From Tubulinosema ratisbonensis (Eukaryota; Microsporidia; Tubulinosematidae), in NCBI GenBank assembly GCA_004000155.1, contig RCSS01000611.1:1-42086 (forward strand): 42,086 nucleotides of DNA. Direction: 5' to 3'. A program made the position numbers and the translations under genes. Below the pieces are notes generated by a model. The model saw only the letters and a list, made by a program, of their open reading frames with translations. It was not told where the DNA came from and did no database searches. Below are positions 28,521 to 37,899 of this stretch, one piece after another. Every line of letters starts with the position of its first letter. Within the stretch, counting starts at the first letter, position 1.

Positions 28521-28717
28521 AAACTTTAATTAGATTTAATTAATTTTTTATTTAAATTTAATTCTTACCCCAAGAATTTATCATGGACAGAAGATGAGAA
28601 ATAAACATGAATAATTACTCATACAAGACAGCTTTTAAACCTAAAACTATAAAATCATTTTACCTTAATCATTTAATTAACAAAACAGTCTCGTGTGATC
28701 AGGACGTACCCAAAAAT
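28521..28717. repeat. Local duplication, unit 2
   Basis: Second copy of the segment at 27721-27915, in direct orientation. Shared strings include AAACATGAAT, AACCTAAAAC, AAAATCATTTTAC and GTGATCAGGAC. Confidence 0.6.
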
Positions 28718-28862
28718 ATTTCGCAAAAAATAGACTAACTTTTTCTTCTAAAATTTTTTTAAAATAAGGTAAACTTTCAGCTTAGTTGAGATTGCTTTGT
28801 TTAATTTAAAAGTGATGACGAAAAATCTTGGAATACTGGCCTTATAAAATAATTTAATGTAA

Positions 28863-29146
28863 GGCTTTACCAAAAAAAGAGTAAAAATTGAGAAAAAAGT
28901 GACAGCCCATAAAAGAGAAGAGAGAAGAAAAAACATAAAACAAACAAACTAAAAATCAAAGCACCCCCCTCCATCTTTTTAACACCAGAAGAGAAAAATG
29001 AGTTAGCAGAGATTAAAAAGAACACTAAAATAAGACAGAATATCTTTGAAAATAAGTTTAATAAAACTATCACTGATATAAACAGCTATGTAGAATTAGG
29101 AGATTCATTTACAGAGGCAATTAAAAAAAATAATAAAATCAATTAA
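28863..29146 (+). pseudogene. Frameshifted basic coding remnant, possibly Nug1/GNL3-like N-terminus
   Basis: Two overlapping plus-strand frames read as one protein-like segment of about 90 residues. Frame one (from 28863, after a stop, no ATG) gives KKRVKIEKKVTAHKREERR and stops near 28950. Frame two continues with LKIKAPPSIFLTPEEKNELA and ends at 29146. The switch falls in an A-run near 28925-28935. The pattern of a basic stretch, then a short Pro/Phe motif, then an E-rich helix resembles the N-terminus of nucleolar GTPases of the Nug1/nucleostemin group, but the GTPase domain is absent. It could be a dead partial duplicate or a gene damaged by an indel or sequencing error. The minus-strand ORFs across it are shadows. 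Confidence 0.35.
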
Positions 29147-29588
29147 AAATAAATTTATTCAATTAGAAATTTAATATAAAATTAAATTAAAAATTAAATC
29201 AAAAATTTTATAAAGAGTTTTATCAAAAAAAATAATATTAAATATAAAATAATATTAAAAATTTTATTAAAAAAAATAAAAATAATATTAAATTAAAAAA
29301 ACAATTAAATTAAAAATTAAATCAAAAATTTTATAAAAAAATAATATTAAATATAAAATAATAAAGAAATTAAATAGAACGTTTAAAAAATAATTTAAAA
29401 AAAAGTAAATAAAATACTGAAAGAAATTAAAAAGAATATTTAGAAAATATTCAAATAAAAAAATAAATAAAAAGAGTAAATAACATATTCAGAAATAGTA
29501 AATAAAATTTATAGAAAATATTTAAAAAAAGAATAAAAAATATTTAATAAATATTTAAATAAAAGAAGATGTAATATTTAAATATTAT
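29147..29588. repeat. Almost pure A/T tract with internal direct repeat
   Basis: The 3' flank of the EFL1-like gene is nearly all A and T, with A far in excess on the plus strand. A direct repeat of about 60 bp (AATTAAAAATTAAATCAAAA onward) occurs near 29181 and again near 29307. No gene. Confidence 0.6.
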
Positions 29589-31589
29589 TTATTCTTCTAA
29601 ACTTAACATTTCTATTCCTTTCTTAATTTTAATTTCTTCCTCATATTTCTTAAAAAGATCCTTTTCTCTTTTAATAAATAAATATTCTTTGGGTTGTAAA
29701 TAAACTGTCCCTTTACAATTAATACTCACTTTTTCTATAAAATCATTGTAAAAAATAACAGGTAAAATTACTTCTATCTTGTAATAATCATCATAACTTA
29801 TCACTTGAGACAAACCATCATAAGTGTTAATCAATGGATAAAGATTGTTTAACTGATCATCAGGGATATCACAGTGTAATTTAATGTGCTGACTAATAAC
29901 CATAGGTTCGCTTTCTTTGTACCAATGTGTTAAATAATTTTTTATTTTTGAATAATCTTGTAAATCAGTTTTGAGAAAAAATTTGGTAAATTTTATTTTT
30001 TCTTTGATTAATAAACCTGTGTTTATAAAATTTATAAGAATACTTTCTGACAAATCTGTGCTTCCTTTAAATTCACATTCTTCATTTTCTATTGGCTCTA
30101 TTTTTAATTCTATCTCTTGATTGGTAAAATTNATTGATTTACTGCTACCTTCAACAAAACTACCTTGTTTCTCCGTTAAAAAGAATCCTTTTCCATGATT
30201 AATCAGTTTAATTTCAGAAAGAGTGTCTGTTTTCTCGTATAAATTATTAAAATCATACAAAATCTTTTCTAAATGAACCTTTCCTTGGGTGTTAATCTCA
30301 AATTCATTAAATTTATTTAAAATTACACTGAGAGATGACTCTGTTTTACCTATTTTTTTGAACAATTCTTTGAATAAAAATAATTCGTTAAGATTGTTTA
30401 GGATGATAATCTTGGAATAAAATGGAATTCTTTCTTCTGGGAGAGGATGTTTGTATTTTAAAATAAACGAAACAAGTTTTTCTTTGTTATTTTTTAGATT
30501 ATTTTTGAAAAAGTCTTCTTTCTCAATTTTCATTTCTAAAATTTCTTTTTCTGAGATGTTAATTTTTTGAGAAATTTCTTCTAATTTGAAAAGATTACAT
30601 TTTTTAGCAAATTTACCTTGTAAACCTATCAACCCACTGCCTTCAAACTCATCAATTTCTTCTAATCTTTCATTTCTAATCATAAAAATATTTTCTAATT
30701 TCACAAAACTAACATTATTTTCAAAATCAACACACAAAAAAAGATCTTCTTTTTTGATAAATCCACCAAACATCCTTGTAACAAACAAGATCTTTTCTGA
30801 ATAATTTATAGAATAAGTGCTTATCAAAGAAGTAAACTTATTTTCTTTTACTGCTTTGAAAATAATTTTGTTAGAAAAAAAGATACTTTCACAAATAGGA
30901 AATAATTTACCAAACACCCCCTTCAAATTAAAAGAAATAATTTTGTTTTCTTTAAAAATGTTCAAATCTTTTTTCAGTTCTAAAGCTTCTTTAATTTTGA
31001 AAACAAAAAATAAAAGTGATTTAATGGTTGATTCTTTTTTAAATTTGCTAAAAATATGAAAATTTACGCCAAAACAATATTTGGTGCTTCCTAAAATTAC
31101 GTTATTCTTTTTCCAATCGAATAAATTGACATTTTTACTGAATTTCTGATCAAACATGCCTTGAATTCTGCAAATAATTTCTTCTATCCTGAAAAGTGCA
31201 TCCTCAAAACTTAAACTTAACAATTTATCAATCTTGTTTATAAAAATTGTGGTAGGTTTATCAGTTAACAAGGAAAAGGTTCTTGGGGTGATACCTTCAT
31301 TCGCATCTATCAATAAAAGTGTTGTATCTACTAAAGAATTACAATCTAAAACGTAGTGGTGTAAATCAATATGACCTGGTGTGTCTATAAATGTCATTTT
31401 TATGTCTGGGATGGTTATAACGGATAGTTTCAAGGTAATGCCTCTGCTTTGTTCATCACCGCGTGTGTCTAGGTATCTTAGGTCCCCGGCTGATACATAT
31501 GAGATTGTGTTTGTGTATGACAATAGTGAGTCTAGTAATGTTGTTTTTCCGTGATCAATATGTGCTACGACTGAAGTGATTATTGACAT
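29589..31589 (-). CDS. RIA1: EFL1/Ria1-like ribosome-maturation GTPase
   Basis: A 666-aa translational GTPase of the EF-2 superfamily. G1 is AHIDHGKT (9-16), the switch I region has RGIT (49-52), G3 is DTPGH (69-73) and G4 is NKID (118-121). The stretch AGDLRYLDTRGDEQSRGIT is characteristic of EFL1/Ria1 (LRYMDSREDEQxRGIT) rather than EF-2. EFL1 works with SBDS to release eIF6 from late 60S subunits in the cytoplasm. The C-terminal part (about 540-650) is compatible with the EF-2-like domains IV-V. At 666 aa it is much smaller than the yeast protein (about 1110), with the middle inserts removed. Start: the ATG gives the canonical N-terminus immediately before G1. One codon has an N. No sign of a frameshift. 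Confidence 0.9.
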   Translation of the reverse strand: MSIITSVVAHIDHGKTTLLDSLLSYTNTISYVSAGDLRYLDTRGDEQSRGITLKLSVITIPDIKMTFIDTPGHIDLHHYVLDCNSLVDTTLLLIDANEGITPRTFSLLTDKPTTIFINKIDKLLSLSFEDALFRIEEIICRIQGMFDQKFSKNVNLFDWKKNNVILGSTKYCFGVNFHIFSKFKKESTIKSLLFFVFKIKEALELKKDLNIFKENKIISFNLKGVFGKLFPICESIFFSNKIIFKAVKENKFTSLISTYSINYSEKILFVTRMFGGFIKKEDLFLCVDFENNVSFVKLENIFMIRNERLEEIDEFEGSGLIGLQGKFAKKCNLFKLEEISQKINISEKEILEMKIEKEDFFKNNLKNNKEKLVSFILKYKHPLPEERIPFYSKIIILNNLNELFLFKELFKKIGKTESSLSVILNKFNEFEINTQGKVHLEKILYDFNNLYEKTDTLSEIKLINHGKGFFLTEKQGSFVEGSSKSXNFTNQEIELKIEPIENEECEFKGSTDLSESILINFINTGLLIKEKIKFTKFFLKTDLQDYSKIKNYLTHWYKESEPMVISQHIKLHCDIPDDQLNNLYPLINTYDGLSQVISYDDYYKIEVILPVIFYNDFIEKVSINCKGTVYLQPKEYLFIKREKDLFKKYEEEIKIKKGIEMLSLEE

Positions 31590-32783
31590 CTTTAAATTAA
31601 TTTAAAAATTTAATTTATTAAATGAGTCTCTTTATTTTATTTTTATAAAATATTGTATTAAAAGTGATTTAATCATAAAAGTTGAATTTTACAGGAATTA
31701 ATTTTAGTAAATTATTTACTTAATTTTTAAAAATAATTATTGTACATCACTTTAAAGAAAAATGATATTTTATATATAATTTGTTTTTTGGTTTTCTTTC
31801 ATAAGTGTTATGCAAATGTTTACTTAATTTTTTTTCACAAAAATAAACAAATAATCTCACAAAAAAATTTAAATTTATAATATATAATCTATTGTGATTT
31901 TTATATTAAAATGTATTTCATTTATTTGTACAATGAATTCATTACCTTTGATTAGAGTAAATATAAAAGTCTCATGATGTAGAATCTGTCTTCAAATATT
32001 TTTAATATCTTTTTTTGTACATGCAATAAAGAACAATAATGGATTATTAATTTTAATTACAAAATAAACTAATACTATTATTACTTCAATTACAATATCT
32101 TTTTTGAAAAAATTAATATTTGATTACAATATCATTTAATACATCTGTCATAAAATTTGCAAAATCTTTGGCTATGAAAGCATGTAAATTCAACCATACT
32201 TAAAAATATTTTAATTACCTTCTTAATTACTTCACTTTTCATAAAAATATAACATATATTTTTAAATCCTTTTAAACATAAATAAAATTTATTACTGCTT
32301 TTGTCTAACAAATGTTCTAGATTCAACTCAAGAATATTTATTTTTTTATTATATTGTAAAGGTTAATAAATGAATGTCAGAGCAAGCCTGTACTCTACCC
32401 AGAATTTTTAAAAATTCTCAAACATAGTTTGATATTCTTAATGAAGAATTCTTGTTTGGTTTTAAATAAAAGTCTAAAATTATTTAAAGTGATCATTTTA
32501 TAAAAATGGTATTTTAACTATTATTTTACACAAACATAATTTAAAACAATACAATTATACAAGTAGTTACCTTCAAAACCCGAGGGGTAAAAGATACTAT
32601 GGAGCATTAAATCTAGGAAAGATTTAAGTTTTAAAAACATTTAAAATAAAACATAAAAGAATTTTATCTTTTTGATTGAATTAATCAAGTATTTGGCATA
32701 CCTCTTTTGATTTTTCAATTACATTGTAAAGAAAATAATGTTAAATTTTAAATAATAAATTAGCTATATCAGAAATCCCTCTC
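31590..32783. other. Intergenic region, no gene seen
   Basis: AT-rich. A 64-codon minus-strand ORF at 32132-32326 opens with TTG and has no recognisable domain. A GC-richer line near 32576-32600 (CCCGAGGGGTAAAAGATACT) loosely recalls the dispersed repeat but could not be aligned. Confidence 0.35.
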
Positions 32784-33004
32784 CTGTAACCAAAGCCTAC
32801 AGATTAAGGTAGACTTAGGTAATCAACAGAGTGCTCGGGTGGGGTTTTAACGGGTGAAAGGCTCGCAGTATCTTGAGCTATAACTAAGTATGAGAAAACA
32901 TATTTTACCGTACGTTTCCGTCAACTAGATATTAATATTCTTATATAAAAGGTATAAGAAAAGATCTTCGTATGGATTTCCCATCCCTAGGCAACAAAAA
33001 AAAA
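32784..33004 (+). repeat. Copy C of the SINE-like dispersed repeat
   Basis: This is the longest copy, here in the orientation that ends with oligo-A. It starts near CCTGTAACCAAAGCCTAC and runs through GGTAGACTTAGG, GAGTGCTCGGGTGGGGTTTT, GGGTGAAAGGCTCGCAGTAT and the CTAGATATTAATATTC core. It ends CCCATCCCTAGGCAAC followed by about nine As. It aligns throughout with copies A and B (both inverted relative to it). No clear flanking duplication was found. Confidence 0.75.
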
Positions 33005-33357
33005 TAATTAACCTAGCTGATTTCAATTTTCAAATGAAACTTAAAAATTTCAATTTTCTTTAAAAATACCATTATTTTAAATTAGAATTATATTAATATG
33101 TTTCTCAAAACATAGTAAAAATTAGATTTTTAATTATCTTCATTTATCAATCATTAATTATTAATCTAATCATTAAGTTTTAATCTGATCAATTAAGTTA
33201 TTTACAATTTTTATTAATTAAAACATAAACCAATAAAATCATTAAAATATAATTTTTATGAATAGGTATTACTTTCTATAAAAAATAAATAGCGAAAGAT
33301 CTCTTTTTTAGAAAAAAATAAAAAAATATAAAATAACAATTTTTATATATGCTTTAT
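33005..33357. other. AT-rich 3' flank of the armadillo-like gene
   Basis: This consists of alternating AATTA/TTAAT stretches and short runs such as AATCATTAATTATTAATC. No gene is visible. Confidence 0.4.
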
Positions 33358-35184
33358 TCACCTACACAAATTAGCAAATGCACTCCTAACCTTCTCATTC
33401 AACAAAGGATCACTCGCATCAACAGAGCTAAGCCAATCCATAACCCTTTTTTCATGCAACACACTCACATTATAAGCGTAATCATCATAATCTTTCCAAG
33501 TAAGGTTGGTTATCAACCAAGCTAAGGCTACTTTTAAGTCTCTTGTTTTGGTAAGCTTGGTAAGTTTTTCTAAGTTTATTCTTTCAATTATTTTACTTCT
33601 ACATTCTTTATTTATTGACATGTTAACATGAATGTAAATGTATTGTTCTATTACATTTTCATTTAATGATAAAATATAATCTTCTTTTTTAAAGAGTGTT
33701 TCTATTAAATTGGGGTATTTTTTTAAAATTAATTCTAATTCTGTCTCACAAAATAAATTTCTTATCAAATTTAATAATTGTTCTACAACTTTTGGGTTGT
33801 TAAAATGTTTTTCTATGATTTTATTAAAAAAATCTTCTTTTGTTTCCATCAACAAATATTCTTTTACCGTAAAACATGAATCATAAATGTAATTTTTGAG
33901 TAAAAAAAGTGTACTCACTGGAAAATAATCTATTAATTCTATTGTCTTTCTAAGTGCTTTCTTTTGGTAAAAGAATGATTTATAATTACCACACTCTAAT
34001 ACTAAATTAGAAAGTAAAAGTAATACTTGTTCTGTTAAGTTATATGTGGAAAGAGTATTACTTTTTACTAAAAAATAAACATCTTTTTTTGATTGTACTT
34101 CTTTTACTGAACTTAAGGCAGAAATACAAGCATCCAAAATGGGATAATCCAATAAATCAGACCTAATAAAATGAATAGACCTGGTTAATGATCTGAATAA
34201 ATAAATCAGGGTTAGAAAATTAACATCAAAGACCCTTGAAATGGTTTTAGTGTTTAAACTGTGAAAAATAAGGGGAAGTGCTGGATTTTTACAAAGAAAT
34301 TTTCTATTTTCTTCTGATACCCCTGTAAGGGTGTACAAACAAAAATACAAAGAAGGATTCTCCTTCCCTGCCTTCTGATCTTCTAGTACCAATTCACACA
34401 ACTTAGTTAGCAATCCTAAAGAGTGTGCCTTATTTTGTATTTCTAAATTATTCTCAGCTAATTTTGCAAGGAGTAACAAAGATTTATTTCTCTCTCTAAG
34501 AAGTAATTTATCAAGAAGTTTAGCAAATTTCTCAAAAAAATTAATATTCTTTGTTTCTTCTACTATTTTTTTTATTCCTTCCAAGACTACCACTTTACTT
34601 TCTAAATTTACTTTTTTAAATTTTTTAACAAGTAAATTTACATCACTTTCTGACACACTCACTGCTTTACTGCTTAAAACAAGCAATCCATTCTTACTTT
34701 TTAAAAAAGGAGATATTTCATTAAAAAGTATTTTTGACTTATTTTTGTAAAAAAATAAAAAAGCTTCTTCTTTTACCAATTTTTCTTCTTTTTCTTCAGT
34801 TAAAATTTTTAAAAAAATATTTGAATGTTCACTTTCTTCCTCTCCTAAAAACACTCTTAGTGTTCTTAAAACATATAAATATTCTCTTTTATCTGTTAAA
34901 CATTGTAATACACTTTTAATTATGTTATTTCTTTGCTCTTTTATTTCGTTTATGTTGGCTGAGTTCAACAAAATCAGGATATCTAAGCTTACCTTTCTAA
35001 GTTGAGTGTTTAGGTTGGAAAGAAGGGTTACTAACAGTTCATGGGTGTATAAGCTTTGTTTTGTAAGAGTGTTTCCTACCATTTTGCTTCGAATTGTGGT
35101 AAAGAAGTGTAAATCATTTTTGCGCATCCTTTTCACAGTTGTCATGGTTTTAAGGATATTTTTTTTGTTTATTGGTGTTTGCAT
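33358..35184 (-). CDS. Armadillo-like helical repeat protein, possibly Vid28/ARMC8 (GID complex)
   Basis: A 608-aa all-helical protein. Successive 40-residue Leu-rich helical pairs (for example LVTLLSNLNTQLRKVSLDIL, LLLLSNLVLECGN and LLNLIRNLFCE) suggest armadillo/HEAT repeats. The C-terminal block WLITNLTWKDYDD, followed by LHEKRVMDWL and then DPLLNEKVRSAFANL, resembles the end of Vid28/ARMC8, the scaffold subunit of the GID/CTLH ubiquitin ligase (W-x-I-x-N-L-T-W, then a Leu-rich helix and D-x-x-L/V-x-[ED]-[KR]). The basic N-terminus (about 1-35) might be disordered. No membrane segment. Start: first ATG; alternatives at residues 14 and 20. If the assignment is wrong, a generic ARM/HEAT adaptor such as a karyopherin-like protein remains. 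Three Ns occur 35 bp upstream of the start. Confidence 0.7.
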   Translation of the reverse strand: MQTPINKKNILKTMTTVKRMRKNDLHFFTTIRSKMVGNTLTKQSLYTHELLVTLLSNLNTQLRKVSLDILILLNSANINEIKEQRNNIIKSVLQCLTDKREYLYVLRTLRVFLGEEESEHSNIFLKILTEEKEEKLVKEEAFLFFYKNKSKILFNEISPFLKSKNGLLVLSSKAVSVSESDVNLLVKKFKKVNLESKVVVLEGIKKIVEETKNINFFEKFAKLLDKLLLRERNKSLLLLAKLAENNLEIQNKAHSLGLLTKLCELVLEDQKAGKENPSLYFCLYTLTGVSEENRKFLCKNPALPLIFHSLNTKTISRVFDVNFLTLIYLFRSLTRSIHFIRSDLLDYPILDACISALSSVKEVQSKKDVYFLVKSNTLSTYNLTEQVLLLLSNLVLECGNYKSFFYQKKALRKTIELIDYFPVSTLFLLKNYIYDSCFTVKEYLLMETKEDFFNKIIEKHFNNPKVVEQLLNLIRNLFCETELELILKKYPNLIETLFKKEDYILSLNENVIEQYIYIHVNMSINKECRSKIIERINLEKLTKLTKTRDLKVALAWLITNLTWKDYDDYAYNVSVLHEKRVMDWLSSVDASDPLLNEKVRSAFANLCR

Positions 35185-35442
35185 GAAATTTGTTTCAATT
35201 TTGTTTGTTAAAAAAACANNNAAAAATGATTTTTCTCCTTAAATAAATCAAAAAAAGAATTTTAAATCAAATAAAAAAACTTCTTTTTTATTTTTTAAAT
35301 AAAAGAAAATTACCCCCCCCCTTTTTGTTTTGAATCAATCATAAAACTAAATAAATAAACATTTATTATGTAAAAAATAGTTTTGAAGCATAAAATACAA
35401 TTAAAAATTTAAATTTATAAAAATATTTCTGATTTAAAATAT
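35185..35442. other. Short intergenic region with nine-C run
   Basis: It contains three Ns (35219-35221) and a run of nine Cs at 35313-35321, conspicuous in DNA this AT-rich. Relative to the minus-strand armadillo-like gene it lies about 130 bp upstream of the ATG. No function can be assigned. Confidence 0.5.
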
Positions 35443-35766
35443 TTATTTAATTTCATTTCCACAGTCACAGCAATGCTTAAACCCATATGGCACAGTCATA
35501 CGACAATTAGAACAAGCCATCCTCTTAAGATTAGCAAGTTTATTATTACACCCTCTACAAGCCAAATAGGAATCACCATGCCAGATAGGCATAAGTGGTA
35601 TCCAGCATAAACTGTACCATTTAACATTTCTCACATAACATGTCTCTTGAGGTATACCACATACTGAACATGGAACCCTATCAGGTGGTTTTGGTAAGTT
35701 TTCTTTTTCATTGTCTAAGGTTTCTACATAGTCTGTGCAACTTGAGTTTATTATATTTCGGCACAT
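35443..35766 (-). CDS. Small double zinc-ribbon protein
   Basis: A 107-aa protein with two zinc ribbons. C33/C36 pairs with C70/C73 (CSVCG...CRGC), and C85/C88 with C99 or C100/C102 (CSNC...CCDCG). Between the first two pairs lies VKWYSLCWIPLMPI, which matches the hydrophobic W/F-x-x-x-x-IP-x-x-P core of a small zinc-ribbon family common in fungi (zinc-ribbon_15 type, function unknown). All metal-binding cysteine pairs are intact, so the product is probably functional. Start: the ATG (MCRNI) is the first in the frame. The start codon sits at the edge of a 45-bp tandem repeat (35768 onward), so the promoter is made of repeat sequence. Confidence 0.8.
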   Translation of the reverse strand: MCRNIINSSCTDYVETLDNEKENLPKPPDRVPCSVCGIPQETCYVRNVKWYSLCWIPLMPIWHGDSYLACRGCNNKLANLKRMACSNCRMTVPYGFKHCCDCGNEIK

Positions 35767-35767
35767 G

Positions 35768-35880
35768 ACAGTTTATTTGAATTTTGTTTTTTTATTTTAT
35801 AAATTTGTTTTGACAGTTTGTTTTTTTATTTTGATATAATTTTTTTTTAATTTGTTTTGACAGCTTATTGAATTTTACAA
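35768..35880. repeat. 45-bp tandem repeat in the zinc-ribbon gene's upstream region
   Basis: Two and a half units, each starting GACAGTTT or GACAGCTT and ending in TTTGTTTT, begin near 35768, 35812 and 35857. They directly adjoin the ATG of the minus-strand zinc-ribbon gene. Confidence 0.6.
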
Positions 35881-36089
35881 ACCTTTGATCATTTTTCAAA
35901 TCATAATTTTTTTTTCAAAATTTTTTTATTTAAAATTTTTTAACATTTTTTTATAATTTAAAACAATAATTTTTTTAAGTTTAGTTTAATTTATCTAAAA
36001 AGTTATTAGAAACTTAAAAAATTATAGAAAATTTTTTACACAAATTAAAAAAGGTTTAAAATTTACAGATTAAAATTAAATCTATTTTT
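35881..36089. other. AT-rich gap before the Merlin remnant
   Basis: T and A runs only; no gene and no clear terminal inverted repeat for the adjoining transposon. Confidence 0.35.
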
Positions 36090-36800
36090 GGAGGTAATGA
36101 AGTTCTAATACTAAAAAACAAAAATTTTACAAGTATTATTCAAAATGTAAAAAATATTACAAAAAAGAAGTGTTATTTTATAAAGAGGGAAAATATCACA
36201 AAAAAGCAAATCAAAATATTAAAATTTTTTTGTTACTATGCAATAGATTTAAATAGCAATTCTATTTCTGAATTAACAGTTATATTGGTAAAAAATTGTA
36301 TAAATTTTTAAAAAACATTTTTAATGAAATATAAAATTTTGAATCTTTATTAAGAATTTCTAATGAAATAAATAATTCTGTCATTAAAGTGGATGAAATG
36401 CGCTCAAGAAAAGAGAAACATAACAGAGGTAGAATTTTAAACTAAAAATAGTGTTAGGAGGAATATGCAGATTTATAAATCAAATTATTGTAGATTTGGT
36501 TGATACTAAATCCGGGAAGAACTTAAACTAAAATTATCAATGATATAGTATTGAAGACCACGATATTTACAGATCAATGGTCTTCTTATTAATTATTTTT
36601 CAAAAAATCAAAATCATTATCATGATTATGTAAATCATAAGTATTACTTTGTAAACTCCTAAACATAAAGTCACTATGAGCAGAATTTAAGAGATTCAAA
36701 AGAAAAAAAGCTATTAGTAAAAATACTAAAAAATATTATATTACAGAATTTGAATTAAGAAAAAACATTACTCAAGAAGGCGAATCAAAAATGTAATTAT
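36090..36800 (+). pseudogene. Merlin/IS1016-type (ISXO2-like) transposase pseudogene
   Basis: The region is broken by many stops and frame changes but retains the family signature in order. An N-terminal KCKKYYKK-type lysine/cysteine region comes first. Next is VDEMRSRKEKHNRGR at about 36389-36433, with the first catalytic Asp at about 36392. VDTKSGKNLN follows near 36500, then TIFTDQWSSY at about 36560-36590 with the second Asp. A KRKK and EFELRKN tail lies near 36700-36775. The spacing of the two Asp (about 60 residues) fits. The third catalytic residue region is garbled. Merlin elements are known from microsporidia. No terminal inverted repeats were identified. Confidence 0.75.
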
Positions 36801-37520
36801 GTAAACATTTTTTGAAATAAATATTTAAATGAAGCATTTAATGTTATTTTTTAGTATTTATAATTTTTAAAAATAAAGATTTTTTTTATTTTCCATTTTT
36901 GTTTAATAAATTAAAAACTTTCCCTTGCACCCTTTTAAAGTACTATCCTATTTTTAATATTATATTTTTACATTTTTTGCAAAAAAATGCCCACTTCATC
37001 AAAGATTTTAATTTCGTGCACTAAAAATTTAAAATATATAGATAAATAATGTTTAAGCATTATACGGCAACATACATTTTTGTTTTAAAAGATCTATCTA
37101 TGTAGGAAAATTTTTATGAAATAATAAAAAAAGCCTATTTTATGAGATTTTTTTGATTTTATGTAAAAGTTTTTAGTATTAAAAAATACAATTTCAATTT
37201 TACACTGATTATGGTACAACATCATAGACATAAACAATGTTTTTAGATTTTAAATTGAAGAATTTTTTAGATGATTTATAAATTTGCTATATTAAACTTT
37301 TTATGATATTTTTAAAACTAATTAGTAAGTAAATTAATTTTAAAAAAAATTAAATATTTTATAAATATTCCATTTGCCTCATTAGAGATGTTAACTAGTT
37401 TTTCATACTATAAATCGACCTATAACGACAACCCATTAGTATATTTTTACTTATGCTTTAAATTGCTTTTAAAAGTTTTTCTTTAGTTTTTTTTTCTTAC
37501 TTATAGTGATTTTTATAAAT
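36801..37520. other. AT-rich stretch between two transposon remnants
   Basis: No ORF of interest. The strings CCCTTGCACCC (about 36924) and ATGCCCACTTC (about 36988) are less AT-rich and may belong to the Merlin right end, but no matching left end was found. Confidence 0.3.
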
Positions 37521-37692
37521 ATATTCCCAATTTTCCAAAAATATATTCATAATTTCCAAAATTATATTTTAAAGTTCCCAGAAATGAATTCCTGTTCTCC
37601 CGAAAATATAATCTTTGTTTTTCAAAATTATATTACTTTATTTCAAGATTTTATTCTCTATTTATTAAATCTATATTCACATTTTTTCATAG
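37521..37692. repeat. Left array of about 22-bp units
   Basis: Around eight degenerate units of 20-24 bp (for example ATATTCCCAATTTTCCAAAA and ATATTCATAATTTCCAAA) begin near 37521, 37543, 37564, 37588, 37608, 37630, 37653 and 37673. They are the reverse complement of the right-array unit. Confidence 0.65.
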
Positions 37693-37899
37693 ATTTAGTT
37701 ACATCTTTTTAACAAATTTCTTCTTTTAAAACATGTTTTGTTTTCATAGTTAAAAAAATTTTTTATAGGCACAAAGTTTATAAAATTACAAAATATTGCT
37801 TATATTTCAATTACACAAATCAAATATTAAATAAAGCATTTTTTATGAAATTTTTACAATTTAATTTGACTGTTCAAAAAAATTTTATTCTATCGCAAA

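Noticed and set aside
28748..29073. Minus-strand ORFs of 62 and 68 codons
   Set aside because: They lie antisense to the frameshifted plus-strand remnant; their Phe/Leu content is the complement of Lys/Glu codons.
32132..32326. 64-codon minus-strand ORF
   Set aside because: TTG start, no domain, no paralogue in the window.
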